Shown here: piece by piece, positions 44,801 through 54,038 of the stretch | How positions within the stretch are numbered: the first letter of the stretch is position 1 | Layout: each line of letters opens with the position of its first letter | Origin: Limosilactobacillus secaliphilus | GTDB taxonomy: Bacteria; Bacillota; Bacilli; Lactobacillales; Lactobacillaceae | Assembly (NCBI RefSeq): GCF_001437055.1 | Contig: NZ_JQBW01000010.1 | Coordinates: 1-64,000, forward strand | Reading direction: 5' to 3' | DNA length: 64,000 bases | Made by a program: the position numbers and the translations under genes | The notes under the pieces: generated by a model | Told to the model about the DNA's origin: nothing | Databases searched by the model: none | Seen by the model: the letters and a program-made list of their open reading frames with translations, nothing else

Positions 44801-47530
44801 TTATCTAAAAACCTTAGGAGCAAACCAGAGATCACTGTAATTACTGTTACCGTCGTTTGAAGAAGTGTAACGACTAATAATCCGTAAACTGTGACCCTTT
44901 AATTTAGCTGGAATAGAAAAGTTAGTGGTGAAACGACATTTATTAGAGTTGTAAACATTTTGGTAACCTGCATTGTAAACGTCATTGCTACCAAAGGTTG
45001 GAACTAACTTCCGTGCGACTTCTTTACCCGTCGTCGCGTCAAACAAGATTACGTAGTGCTTGTTATAGCTGGAACTAAAGTCATTTGCATTCCAACCAGT
45101 TACATCAATCTCGCCATCGTCATTTTCACTAAATTCGTCCAAGTAGCCAGCATTCACAAAATTAAACTCCTGTGGACTAAACCAGTAATCAGAGTAATTA
45201 CTGTTGCCATCATCAGAGCTAGTATAACGACTAACGATTTGAAGATCGTGACCGGCTAATGATGGATCGTAATCAAAGCTGGCTTGGAAACGACAATCCT
45301 TAGCACCATAAACATTACTGTAGCCGTTATTATATACATCTACACTAGACTGATTGTTCACTACCTGCCGGCTAACTTCCTTATGGGTAGTAGCATCATA
45401 TAAGATTACATAGTGCTTCTTATACTGGGAACTGAGATCATTAGCATTCCAACCGCTAGCAATAATCTTACCATTACTTAATTTGAAGTTGTCCAACCAT
45501 GCATCATTAGCAAAAGTAATTGTCTTTGGACTAAACCAATAATCAGAATAGTTACTATTACCATCATTAGAACTAGTGTAACGACTAATAACTGCTAATT
45601 TATGACCCGCTACCGATGGATCATATGTAAATTCAGCACTGAAACGACAATGGTTTGAACCATAGTCATCACCAAATCCGGCGTTAGCAACGTCTTCACT
45701 ATCACCATTCTGAACCTCTTTACGAGCAATCTCTCGACCGGTTGTTTCATCGTAAAGGATAATGAAATGGCGTTGATACTTAACGCTCATATCATTTGCA
45801 TTCCATCCGGAAACGTAAAGCTTACCATCAGCCGTATCCACTTTAAAGTTATCCAAGTAGGCATCATTAGCGTTAAAGGAAACCGGATCAAACCAATAGT
45901 CAGAGTAATCACTATTACCATCACTGGAAGCAGTGTACCGACTAATAATCTGTAAGTCGTGACCGGCAATGGCAGGTGTATAGTCAAAACTAGTACTGAA
46001 ACGAGAATGATCAGCTCCATACACATCACTATGTACGTTAGCCACATCTGCACTATTACCATTAGTTACTTCATGACGAGCAACCTCTTTATTAGTAGTG
46101 TGGTCAAACAGAATGATGTAGTGGTGACCATCTTTGATTGTCATATCATTGGCATTCCACCCTGAAACGTCAATCTTTGATCCATTTACTTTAAAGTTAT
46201 CAAGGTAAGCATAGTTAGCATTCATTGCTACTGGGTCAAAGTAGTAATCATCACCACCATTGGGCTCACCATTATTATTGTAAGTATACCGGGAAACTAC
46301 CTGCAGTGAGTGACCAGCAATAGAAGCATTATATGGCATTGCTAAGCTGTAGCCACCCCAACCAGAGATTTTGCTAGTTGGGTACGCATTTTGCACATCT
46401 TGACGGTAGACACCAGCAACTTCTTGACGGTAAATTTCATGGCCCGTTGTCTTATCAAGAATGATAATAAAGTGATGCATCTTGCTGTCATACTTGTTAG
46501 AAGCATGCCAACCAGAAATATGAATCTGTCCATCGGTTCCAGCATACATAGCATCCAGATTACCGATATTGGTGTTCATTGCTTCACCATCCCAAGCGTT
46601 TAAGTTATAGCGCTCGATTAGGTTGTTTAGAGCAACAGTGTAACCTGGATCGGTAGCATAGCCGTCAGCCCGGATCAAGTAGGTAACGTCCCGATAATTG
46701 GTCTTCCATAATAAGTTGTGATAACGAGAATTAGAAGCAAGGAAGTACCCATGGTCAGCAACACTTTCACTGTTGTTTGCATAACGCCGGAAAGCTGCGT
46801 TGACATAAACCGAACTACCACCATATACCTCACGGGTCATCATGTAGATGGATTGACCATTGTAAGAACCCTTGATACCAAAAAGGTTATGGCCTTCAGT
46901 CGAAAGAGCAGACCGACCCCATGCAGATTCCAAGATAGCTTGGGCAGCAGTCAGTGATGGCAGGACACCATATTTACGCCAGCCATCCATTGCACCACTC
47001 TTGATGCTATCCAAGAATGCTCGTTGACTGGCATCAAGGTTGCGCAAACCATCGTCACTGCTGCTAGCAGAAGTTGCTAAGTTAACTCTCATATTTACAG
47101 CAGCAAATGATGGTTGCATTTTAGCAACGTTTAAAGTCGTAGTAGTTGCTGTTGAATTAACAACATTGGCAGAACTCGATGCAGCAGAAGACTGTGCACT
47201 TGAAGCAGAGTCGTTGACAGTGTTCGTTGGTACTTTAACGACAGTTTGGGTATTTTGAGCAGCCGAAGCACTGTTTGTAGCACTACTTTCATTGTTAACC
47301 GCCGCACTACTATTCTGATTTAAAACAATGTTACCTGATTGGTTATTGTTCGCATTATTATCCTTATTATTTCCGGAGACGACAGCCTTGTGATTGTTAG
47401 CAGCTACGTCATTCTGGGTTGCGGCATGTGCTGCCCCTTGCAGAAGCAGTAGTGATGCACTAAAAGTAAAGATCGTGGACCAAAGCGTTAAAGCAGGCTT
47501 TTTAAATCCATTATTTCCATTTTCATTCAT
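44801..47530 (-). CDS. Secreted GH73 glucosaminidase with five C-terminal repeats
   Basis: A 909-residue exported protein. The signal peptide is atypical (FKKPALTLWSTIFTFSASLLLL, ending AAHAA), not KxYKxGKxW. A 120-residue Asn/Ser/Ala-rich spacer follows. The GH73 domain lies at about 165-320 with catalytic Glu201 in AAQAILESAWGRSAL, HNLFGIKGSYNG, and YATDPGYTVALNNLIERYNL. It should cut the glycan strands of peptidoglycan. Five shared repeats fill 325-909; four of them are unusually alike (SGWNAND, SRYTSS-DGNSNYSDYWF) and richer in Asn/Asp than those of the other proteins. The enzyme is N-terminal. No LPXTG. Confidence 0.9.
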   Translation of the reverse strand: MNENGNNGFKKPALTLWSTIFTFSASLLLLQGAAHAATQNDVAANNHKAVVSGNNKDNNANNNQSGNIVLNQNSSAAVNNESSATNSASAAQNTQTVVKVPTNTVNDSASSAQSSAASSSANVVNSTATTTTLNVAKMQPSFAAVNMRVNLATSASSSDDGLRNLDASQRAFLDSIKSGAMDGWRKYGVLPSLTAAQAILESAWGRSALSTEGHNLFGIKGSYNGQSIYMMTREVYGGSSVYVNAAFRRYANNSESVADHGYFLASNSRYHNLLWKTNYRDVTYLIRADGYATDPGYTVALNNLIERYNLNAWDGEAMNTNIGNLDAMYAGTDGQIHISGWHASNKYDSKMHHFIIILDKTTGHEIYRQEVAGVYRQDVQNAYPTSKISGWGGYSLAMPYNASIAGHSLQVVSRYTYNNNGEPNGGDDYYFDPVAMNANYAYLDNFKVNGSKIDVSGWNANDMTIKDGHHYIILFDHTTNKEVARHEVTNGNSADVANVHSDVYGADHSRFSTSFDYTPAIAGHDLQIISRYTASSDGNSDYSDYWFDPVSFNANDAYLDNFKVDTADGKLYVSGWNANDMSVKYQRHFIILYDETTGREIARKEVQNGDSEDVANAGFGDDYGSNHCRFSAEFTYDPSVAGHKLAVISRYTSSNDGNSNYSDYWFSPKTITFANDAWLDNFKLSNGKIIASGWNANDLSSQYKKHYVILYDATTHKEVSRQVVNNQSSVDVYNNGYSNVYGAKDCRFQASFDYDPSLAGHDLQIVSRYTSSDDGNSNYSDYWFSPQEFNFVNAGYLDEFSENDDGEIDVTGWNANDFSSSYNKHYVILFDATTGKEVARKLVPTFGSNDVYNAGYQNVYNSNKCRFTTNFSIPAKLKGHSLRIISRYTSSNDGNSNYSDLWFAPKVFR

Positions 47531-47623
47531 AAAGAAGCCTTCCCGAAAATTAATTTTGTAACAACATTTTCATTGTAGCACGATTGATAAATAAACCCTG
47601 TTCATTTATCAGGCTAATTTAAA

Positions 47624-47653
47624 ACAAAACGCGGTACTGAAAAGTACTGCGTT
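47624..47653 (-). terminator. Terminator of the NlpC/P60 gene
   Basis: AACGCAGTACT pairs with AGTACCGCGTT around TTTC, followed by TTGTTTT on the minus strand. Confidence 0.8.
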
Positions 47654-47662
47654 CATTGTTTA

Positions 47663-49447
47663 TTACATAACCACGTAGAAAGTTGGTTGGTAGTATCTCA
47701 TTTCGGTTACCTTAACCACATCACCAGGTTCTGGTGCATGAACATAAGTACCATTACCAAGTGAAATACCAACGTGGTAAGGAGCAGTACCTGAGCCAAA
47801 GAATACCAATGCACCAACCGGAGCGTTGTATACATCGTAGTGGTGTGCACCTAACGTTTCCTGAGTGTAAGTGGTTCGATGACCACCATCAAGGCCGTAT
47901 GCCCATTGAACTAAGCCAGAGCAGTCAAAACCAGCCGGTGTGTTACCACCCCAAACGTAACGCGTACCACGAACAGATAAGGCACGGTTAACAGCTTCTT
48001 GTTGACGAGACATTAACTTACCATTGTTATCAAAGTAGTAAGTTTGACCATTGATGTTGGTTTGACCAGTAGCCATCCGCCCAGTAGTTGGATCGTAATA
48101 GTGGTCACCCTGCCAACCAGAGTTAACTGAATGACTATTATCCCAGAAATCAACATAGTTTGAATTGCCATCAGCAGAAGTACTGTAACGATGAACAATC
48201 TTCAAGCCTTTGTGCTGCATACTGTCCAGCAGTGGAATGTCAACACTGTAGCCAGAAACATTGGCATTGCTCATCCATGGGTACGCTTTAGCAACATCAT
48301 TACGAGAAAGATTCTTTTGACCGGCAGTTAATTCAGTCCGGTAAAGTTCATGATTGTTCATATCCAAAACGATGATGAATTGGTGATCCATACCTTGAGC
48401 ATTAGTAGCTGCATGCCAACCACTTAAATGAATGTGATTACCTTGAACAGTGAAGTTATCGGTGTAACCGGCATTAGTCGTGTAAACCTTACTGTATTGA
48501 TCACTGAAATTGCCATTACCATTCACATCGTCAGTGAAGCGCATCATAATTTGCAGATTACCAGTTAACTGGTAAGGATCAACATTAAAGGTAACGTTGA
48601 AACCACTGTTAGCACTGTTGTATACATCCTTGTATGCACGAGCAACATCGTGACGTGGCATTAAGATGACGTGCTGACGAGCAACTTCTTTGCCATCACG
48701 CATCAAGAAGACGTAAGCATTGTGCTTAGAGTATGACTGGCTATCAATCATCCAGCCAGATACTTTTAAGCCAGCTTCGGTTTGCTTCAGTGAGTCAATG
48801 TAGTAGCCACGTTTGTTTAAATTAATTGGATTAAACCAGTAATCAACGTAGTTACTGTTACCACTTTCTGAGGCAGAATAACGACTAACAATTTGCAAAG
48901 TGTCATTCAAGTAAGCCGAACTATCGATATTAAAATCAGCCGAAAAGCCGGAATACTTTGCGTTGTAAACACCTTGGTAGGCGTTTTGCACATCGTCACG
49001 TTCAGTGTTCTGAACTGCTTGGCGAGCTAATTCACGGTGCTGAGTTTGATCATAAACAATGACGTAGTGGTAATTCTTACCTTGATCTTGGTTAGATGCA
49101 TTCCAACCAGAAAGATGTAAACTACCGTTTGAAACATCTACATTATCTAAATATGCATGATTGCCATTATCGGCATTGGCAGTAGCCTTTTGCATTTGTG
49201 CATCAGCAGGTTGCCATGTCTTTACAGAAGACAGCTGAGCAGAAGTGCTGGCAACTGAAGAACTCATTGCTGATGAACTAGCATTATTGGTTTGTTGCGT
49301 AGCCACTGCTGGTTGTGCAGGAGTCGTGTCAGCTTGAGCAGCTGTGCTTCCAGTAAAAATACCTACAGCGACGGAAACAGTTGCAATTGCTGCATAGCAC
49401 CATTGTTTGCCGTTCTTGTACATCTTGTAGTGTTTCTTAGTATCCAT
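47663..49447 (-). CDS. Secreted repeat protein with C-terminal NlpC/P60 endopeptidase
   Basis: A 594-residue exported protein. The signal is a KxYKxGKxW variant (HYKMYKNGKQW). Three shared repeats lie at about 98-444. A wall-binding-like segment (TGQTNINGQTYYFDNNGKL) at 460-480 is followed by an NlpC/P60 domain with Cys509 in GFDCSGLVQW, His558 in YHVGISLG and His570 in YVHAP. It should cleave D-Glu to diamino acid bonds in stem peptides. No LPXTG. The ATG has only a distant AAAGG (about 15 bases), so translation may be weak or the start slightly different. Confidence 0.88.
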   Translation of the reverse strand: MDTKKHYKMYKNGKQWCYAAIATVSVAVGIFTGSTAAQADTTPAQPAVATQQTNNASSSAMSSSVASTSAQLSSVKTWQPADAQMQKATANADNGNHAYLDNVDVSNGSLHLSGWNASNQDQGKNYHYVIVYDQTQHRELARQAVQNTERDDVQNAYQGVYNAKYSGFSADFNIDSSAYLNDTLQIVSRYSASESGNSNYVDYWFNPINLNKRGYYIDSLKQTEAGLKVSGWMIDSQSYSKHNAYVFLMRDGKEVARQHVILMPRHDVARAYKDVYNSANSGFNVTFNVDPYQLTGNLQIMMRFTDDVNGNGNFSDQYSKVYTTNAGYTDNFTVQGNHIHLSGWHAATNAQGMDHQFIIVLDMNNHELYRTELTAGQKNLSRNDVAKAYPWMSNANVSGYSVDIPLLDSMQHKGLKIVHRYSTSADGNSNYVDFWDNSHSVNSGWQGDHYYDPTTGRMATGQTNINGQTYYFDNNGKLMSRQQEAVNRALSVRGTRYVWGGNTPAGFDCSGLVQWAYGLDGGHRTTYTQETLGAHHYDVYNAPVGALVFFGSGTAPYHVGISLGNGTYVHAPEPGDVVKVTEMRYYQPTFYVVM

Positions 49448-49611
49448 AGGTTATTGATTCATGCCTTTCTAAAAATCTTGTTTTTTAAAACGTGTTTGTT
49501 ATTAATTTACGATTATTAAACTAACACAATATATCCTTAGAAAAGCAAAATCGGCCCTATTGTTAGGGGATTGATATAGTTCGCAACACAGCTGTAATAT
49601 TAATGCAATAT

Positions 49612-49642
49612 AAAAATGGAAGGCATTGGCCTTCCATTTTTA
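49612..49642. terminator. Terminator at the end of the exopolysaccharide locus
   Basis: AAAAATGGAAGGC pairs with GCCTTCCATTTTT around ATTG. It immediately follows the stop of the last glycosyltransferase gene. Confidence 0.95.
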
Positions 49643-50536
49643 TCAATTGTTCTTATGTAAGTATTCTATCTGAGGATGAAAACTAAAGCCCCTCCTCGTC
49701 GCACTAAATATAATGTGAAGTCGTTCCTTCTTATGATCTTTAGATTTCAAAAGAACTTTGCAGGTATGCAAGATTGTCTTTAATATCAGATGATTCCAGC
49801 CTGCTAATCCTTCTCTTCTATATACGTAAACCTCATTACGGTATGCACATTTATAGCGATTAAACCTGTCTGGAGAATCATCTACGATACTACTCCCCAC
49901 ATTTGAAGGAGACTTATGAATAACAATGCTTGAAGGGACAAAATAACACGAATATTTACGTGATATCCTTCTTGAATACTCGAAATCATCAGCCCAGATG
50001 AAGAACTCCTTAATTGGCAATCCAACCTCATTAACTATCTTTAATGGAACTAAGAAAGATACAAAGGTACCCATGATCACTCTCTTAGGACTACCATCAA
50101 AGTCATCCAACTTTCGGTTAAGTGAAATTTTGGGAATATTCATCTTACAAATAGAGTGATCTTTCCACAACACCTTGCTGCACATGAACCCGAAAGATCC
50201 TTTTTGAGAAGCTTCTTTCATTAGAACATTTAAGGCATCAGGCGTTGGGATGGAATCATCATCCATTAGCCAAAGGTAGTCGTATCCTCTTTGCGCAGCT
50301 TCACGAACACCAAACTGGAATCCACCTGCTCCACCCAGATTCTTTCCAGTATTTACATACAATACTCTTTTATCTTTAATCGAATTTACAAAAGATGAAG
50401 TTCCGTCAGTACTAGCATTATCGATAATTAAAATATCTAGCAACTTATAGGTTTGGTTTAGTAATGAATTTATACATTCTTTGAGCAAAGATTTTCTATT
50501 ATAAGTAACTACAACCGCAACTACACGCTTACCCAT
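49643..50536 (-). CDS. GT2 glycosyltransferase (GlfT/rhamnosyltransferase-like)
   Basis: A 297-residue cytoplasmic GT2 enzyme: VAVVVTYNRKSLL, IDNASTDGT, GKNLGGAGGFQFG and the DDD site WLMDDDSIP near residue 93, with FIWADDFEYSRR as the acceptor-side acidic motif. This layout is typical of galactofuranosyl- and rhamnosyltransferases, which fits the dTDP-rhamnose and UDP-galactofuranose genes of the locus. It is the last gene of the locus. Donor and linkage cannot be read. Confidence 0.8.
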   Translation of the reverse strand: MGKRVVAVVVTYNRKSLLKECINSLLNQTYKLLDILIIDNASTDGTSSFVNSIKDKRVLYVNTGKNLGGAGGFQFGVREAAQRGYDYLWLMDDDSIPTPDALNVLMKEASQKGSFGFMCSKVLWKDHSICKMNIPKISLNRKLDDFDGSPKRVIMGTFVSFLVPLKIVNEVGLPIKEFFIWADDFEYSRRISRKYSCYFVPSSIVIHKSPSNVGSSIVDDSPDRFNRYKCAYRNEVYVYRREGLAGWNHLILKTILHTCKVLLKSKDHKKERLHIIFSATRRGFSFHPQIEYLHKNN

Positions 50537-50569
50537 TCCTATGTCTCCTCAAGCTTACAAGAAAATTAA

Positions 50570-51328
50570 TTATGCCAAATGCAATTTACGCCACAATGTG
50601 TGCTTCACCAATTTTAGAGGTGCAATTAATAAAAGACTCAATTTACTCCGAGTATTCCAAGTTGTAACAGTCGTGTTGATGGAAGAAAAATGTTTGCCAT
50701 ATCGACGTACAATTTCCTTACCTGTTTGAATGTACTGCCAGTTTTCCGAAAATCCTGTTGAACGGTGCCACATCCTACAAGGAACCACGTAATTAACTTT
50801 TCCATTCAGCAATGCCACTAAACATTGTTCCACAGCATACATATGCCAGCCATCAATATCAGAAAACGGATGTTGTTGGCAAAAATCACGATCCATAACA
50901 AATAAACACTCGTCCACTGTCTGAACCTTGGTGGGTTGCTTAATAGCTTGCCCAAATCGATGGGCAGGATCACCATGAACAATCGTTGAAACAACCGTTG
51001 ACTTGTGGTGATGAAGCTTAAACAAGCAACCGGAGATTCCAGCAACACCAAGGTTCGGCAACTTAGTTACTTGGTCAAGAACATCTCTTAAAGCATACTT
51101 ATCCAAGAAACGCATGTCGGGATGTAGAAAAACTACGTAATTCCCATGACTTTTCTTGAATGCATGATTATAAGCTTCACGTGCTGAAGAGAACTGGTTA
51201 TGATCGTTATTAACCTTAATAAGTTCATAATTAACGCCCTTTTGAGTTCGCAAATTATTTTTAAAGTCTTCGTATACATTTTCCTTGTTAACAATTGTAA
51301 TTAAAGAAAATAAATTACTCTCCATCAT
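50570..51328 (-). CDS. GT2-like glycosyltransferase (paralog A)
   Basis: A 252-residue protein: LFSLITIVNKENVYEDF at the start, VNNDHNQFSSAREAYNHAF, then VVFLHPDMRFLD in place of the usual DxD, and DIDGWHMYAVEQCL. It is closely related to the gene at 52386 throughout (for example FSSINTTVTTWNT against FSSINTTMTTWNT). It is a family of small GT2-like transferases seen in polysaccharide loci. No membrane segment. Confidence 0.72.
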   Translation of the reverse strand: MMESNLFSLITIVNKENVYEDFKNNLRTQKGVNYELIKVNNDHNQFSSAREAYNHAFKKSHGNYVVFLHPDMRFLDKYALRDVLDQVTKLPNLGVAGISGCLFKLHHHKSTVVSTIVHGDPAHRFGQAIKQPTKVQTVDECLFVMDRDFCQQHPFSDIDGWHMYAVEQCLVALLNGKVNYVVPCRMWHRSTGFSENWQYIQTGKEIVRRYGKHFSSINTTVTTWNTRSKLSLLLIAPLKLVKHTLWRKLHLA

Positions 51329-51371
51329 GGTGTGAATTCCCTTCGAGCTGGTTTAAGTTAGTCCTTACTCA

Positions 51372-52340
51372 TCAGTTTGATGTTTTTAATTTGGAAGCAT
51401 AACGAATAAGAATACTGTCATACAATAGTTGCTTTTGTTTGGAAGTTTCTTTTGGGGGTAATGACAAAATTAATTGCAGATTATGAGAAACACTGCTTCG
51501 ATTTGTTAAATCCGAATATTCCTCTAAATATCGTTTTGAAATACCGTCAATTTGATCACCATATTCTTCATTAAAATTAGTGATCATGTTAAGACACTTC
51601 AAAAACTCTTCATAATCATATGATGGTTTTAAAACACGTCTAATCGAATTAAGAGTACCCTTTATATTTTTACTATCTAAACTTCCAAGTACGTTGGAGG
51701 AATGTTGGCGATAAAGAATAGTTGGAGAATTAATGTATGAGACAACCCCGAAAGCCGCCGCGATTAATGCTAACCACCAATCATGCATATAAATGTTACT
51801 TGATTTTACTTTGTCAAACTTCACAGTATCTCGCAACCTTCTATTTATCATCATTGTGCAACCAGTAACACAATTATTAAATAAAAGACGATCAAAATCA
51901 TGCCAAAGCGATCCTGTATTATACAGGCGATATGGGGTCAAGTTATCATCAGTTACTTTTAAATTAGTATGAACACAAATAGGAGCTTTGCGCCCAGTTT
52001 CTTCAAGTGATTTCATCCTAGCTAGAGAAACTTCAATTTTATCAGGAAGCCAATAATCATCTTGATCAGAGAACATGTAATAATCTGCATCTACTTCCGA
52101 CAATAGTTGCAAAAAAGACTGCGAGGCACCAAGACTCTTAGGTTGATTATCATTAACAAAACTAATCAGTGGATTCTTGGCAAATTCCCTAATTAAAGAA
52201 ATTGTGCCATCATTGGACCCATCGTCTCTAATATACAAATGCCAATCATGATTTGTCTGGTTTAAAATCGATTGAACTTGTTCTTCTAAATAATCGTAAC
52301 CATTATAAGTTGAAAGTAAGATGGCAATTTTTTGTTTCAT
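51372..52340 (-). CDS. GT2 rhamnosyltransferase-like protein
   Basis: A 322-residue GT2 enzyme: AILLSTYNGYDYLEEQVQSI, IRDDGSNDGTISLI, and the FSDQDDYWLPDK motif near residue 92 that is characteristic of rhamnosyl- and related GT2 transferases. MHDWWLALIAAAFG and YRQHSSNVLG follow. Together with rfbABCD it points to rhamnose in the repeat unit. The C-terminal 90 residues are helical and not recognised. Confidence 0.82.
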   Translation of the reverse strand: MKQKIAILLSTYNGYDYLEEQVQSILNQTNHDWHLYIRDDGSNDGTISLIREFAKNPLISFVNDNQPKSLGASQSFLQLLSEVDADYYMFSDQDDYWLPDKIEVSLARMKSLEETGRKAPICVHTNLKVTDDNLTPYRLYNTGSLWHDFDRLLFNNCVTGCTMMINRRLRDTVKFDKVKSSNIYMHDWWLALIAAAFGVVSYINSPTILYRQHSSNVLGSLDSKNIKGTLNSIRRVLKPSYDYEEFLKCLNMITNFNEEYGDQIDGISKRYLEEYSDLTNRSSVSHNLQLILSLPPKETSKQKQLLYDSILIRYASKLKTSN

Positions 52341-52385
52341 AATTATTGGTTCATCAGAATAAGGAAGATTGAGTTAGACACTACA

Positions 52386-53156
52386 TCATTTTCTATTCAG
52401 ATGAAGTTTCCTCCATAACTTGTGTTTGATGTATTTAAGAGGCGGTATAAGCGCTAAATTTATACGACTCGTTGTATTCCAGGTTGTCATCGTTGTGTTG
52501 ATCGAAGAAAAATATTTCCCATATCTGTGCACTATCTCTCGACCAGTTTGTACATATTGCCAATTCTCTGAGCTACCTGGAGACATATGCCATATCCTTG
52601 CTGGGACCACATAATTCTTTTTTCCGTTTATTAAAGCAATTAGGCATTGCTCAACTGCATACATATGCCAACCCTTAATATCAGAAAAAGGATATTTATT
52701 AGCAAATTCACGGTCCATAACAAAAAAATTTTCATCAAGCGTCTGCACTTCGGTAGCTTTGGAGATAGATTGTCCAAAATGATATGGGGGATCATCTTGC
52801 ACTATCGTCGTAAGAATTAAGGATTTGTGATGATGTAGCTTAAAAGGACAACCAGCTATACCGGCAACACCTAGATTGGAAATATTCACAATAGGTTGTA
52901 AAACGTCATGCAGTGCCATGTCGTCAAGAAAACGAATATCAGGATGTAAGAAGATCACAAAATCACCATGTGCTTTTTTCAATGCATGGTTATAAGCCTG
53001 ACGAGCTGAGTCAAACTGATTATGGTCGTTATTAACCTTTATCAGCTCGTACTTAACTCCCCTTTGGGCCATCAGATCACGTTTAAAGTCCTTATAAATG
53101 TCTTCTTTATTTACTATTGTAATAATCGAAAAGAAGTTGTTTGTTAGTGTCATCAC
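52386..53156 (-). CDS. GT2-like glycosyltransferase (paralog B)
   Basis: A 256-residue protein closely related to the gene at 50570: FFSIITIVNKEDIYKDF, VNNDHNQFDSARQAYNHAL, FVIFLHPDIRFLDDM, DIKGWHMYAVEQCL. The two copies flank a rhamnosyltransferase-like gene, suggesting duplication within the locus followed by divergence, perhaps for different acceptors. Confidence 0.72.
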   Translation of the reverse strand: MMTLTNNFFSIITIVNKEDIYKDFKRDLMAQRGVKYELIKVNNDHNQFDSARQAYNHALKKAHGDFVIFLHPDIRFLDDMALHDVLQPIVNISNLGVAGIAGCPFKLHHHKSLILTTIVQDDPPYHFGQSISKATEVQTLDENFFVMDREFANKYPFSDIKGWHMYAVEQCLIALINGKKNYVVPARIWHMSPGSSENWQYVQTGREIVHRYGKYFSSINTTMTTWNTTSRINLALIPPLKYIKHKLWRKLHLNRK

Positions 53157-53196
53157 TTATTTTTCCTCACAGATCATCTTGAAATCGATTAATGCC

Positions 53197-54024
53197 TTAT
53201 TTAATAAGATTCTTCAATTTATGTTTGAAGAAAGATAATCTTAGTCTTAAACGTGTTGCGACCTGGTTAAATGCATCAGACTTATTGTTTTCTTGAATAT
53301 TTACTACCCCAACATACTGACAATCATTTTTGGCAGTTGCTCTAATATAAACGTTGAATAAACGTTCAGATACAAAGCCAAACAATCTTTGTTGATATTT
53401 GTCGTAGTTACTAATGTCAACCTGCTTTTCAAGCTTAAATAATATAGGGAAAAGCCACTCGCAGTACTTATTAAGCTCTTCTCTTCTTGTGTAAAACATG
53501 TTGTAAGGGCTTAGATAGTTTTGCTGCATTACATCATCAAATGCCTTTATATACTTTTCATCATACATCTCACTTATTATTTCTTTAGTTTTTTTTAGAT
53601 CCTTTATATGATGCGCAGCTGCAAACTGTGTCCAAATAGTTTCGCCGGGGTTTAATTTTTGAGGAGCTGCCACTATCCATTTTTTCTTTCCTAATAATCT
53701 TTCCAATTGTGTATCTGTTAGTGGCTTTCTTGGACGACCAGCAATTTGATTCAATAAAACTCCGGTCTGACTGCTATTATTCGTAAAGTAACGGCGATAA
53801 TGCACTAACCCGACCTTTGTAGCTTTGGAATGTTTCCAGATCCAGTATAATCCAGTTAATTCACAAAATGTGGCATTCTTAGAGGATATATTGTCACCAG
53901 TATTATCAGCTAGATAATTGTGATTATTGTCCTTACCCTCAGCACCAACCAGCAATACACGATAGTCCTTTTGGGGTAAATATGAATATGTAAAGTTTTT
54001 GTGTGTTATTACATAAACCGTCAT
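53197..54024 (-). CDS. DUF4422 protein, putative glycosyltransferase
   Basis: A 275-residue protein starting VYVITHKNF, with the DUF4422 hallmarks DNTGDNISSKNATFCELTGLYWIWKH, VGLVHYRRYF and QRLFGFVSERLFNVY. DUF4422 genes occur almost only in capsule and exopolysaccharide loci and are thought to be glycosyltransferases; no donor is known. A second DUF4422 gene lies at 62899. The C-terminus has a short basic tail (KHKLKNLIK). Confidence 0.8.
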   Translation of the reverse strand: MTVYVITHKNFTYSYLPQKDYRVLLVGAEGKDNNHNYLADNTGDNISSKNATFCELTGLYWIWKHSKATKVGLVHYRRYFTNNSSQTGVLLNQIAGRPRKPLTDTQLERLLGKKKWIVAAPQKLNPGETIWTQFAAAHHIKDLKKTKEIISEMYDEKYIKAFDDVMQQNYLSPYNMFYTRREELNKYCEWLFPILFKLEKQVDISNYDKYQQRLFGFVSERLFNVYIRATAKNDCQYVGVVNIQENNKSDAFNQVATRLRLRLSFFKHKLKNLIK

Positions 54025-54038
54025 AAGTTAAATCCTAT

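Noticed and set aside
11296-49447. DNA repeats resembling a CRISPR or satellite array
   Set aside because: The repetition is at protein level, about 350 bases per unit, with divergent DNA and no spacers.
11296-49447. LPXTG sorting signals on the secreted proteins
   Set aside because: All C-termini were read: four end in enzyme domains and two in a repeat. No LPXTG with hydrophobic tail was found.
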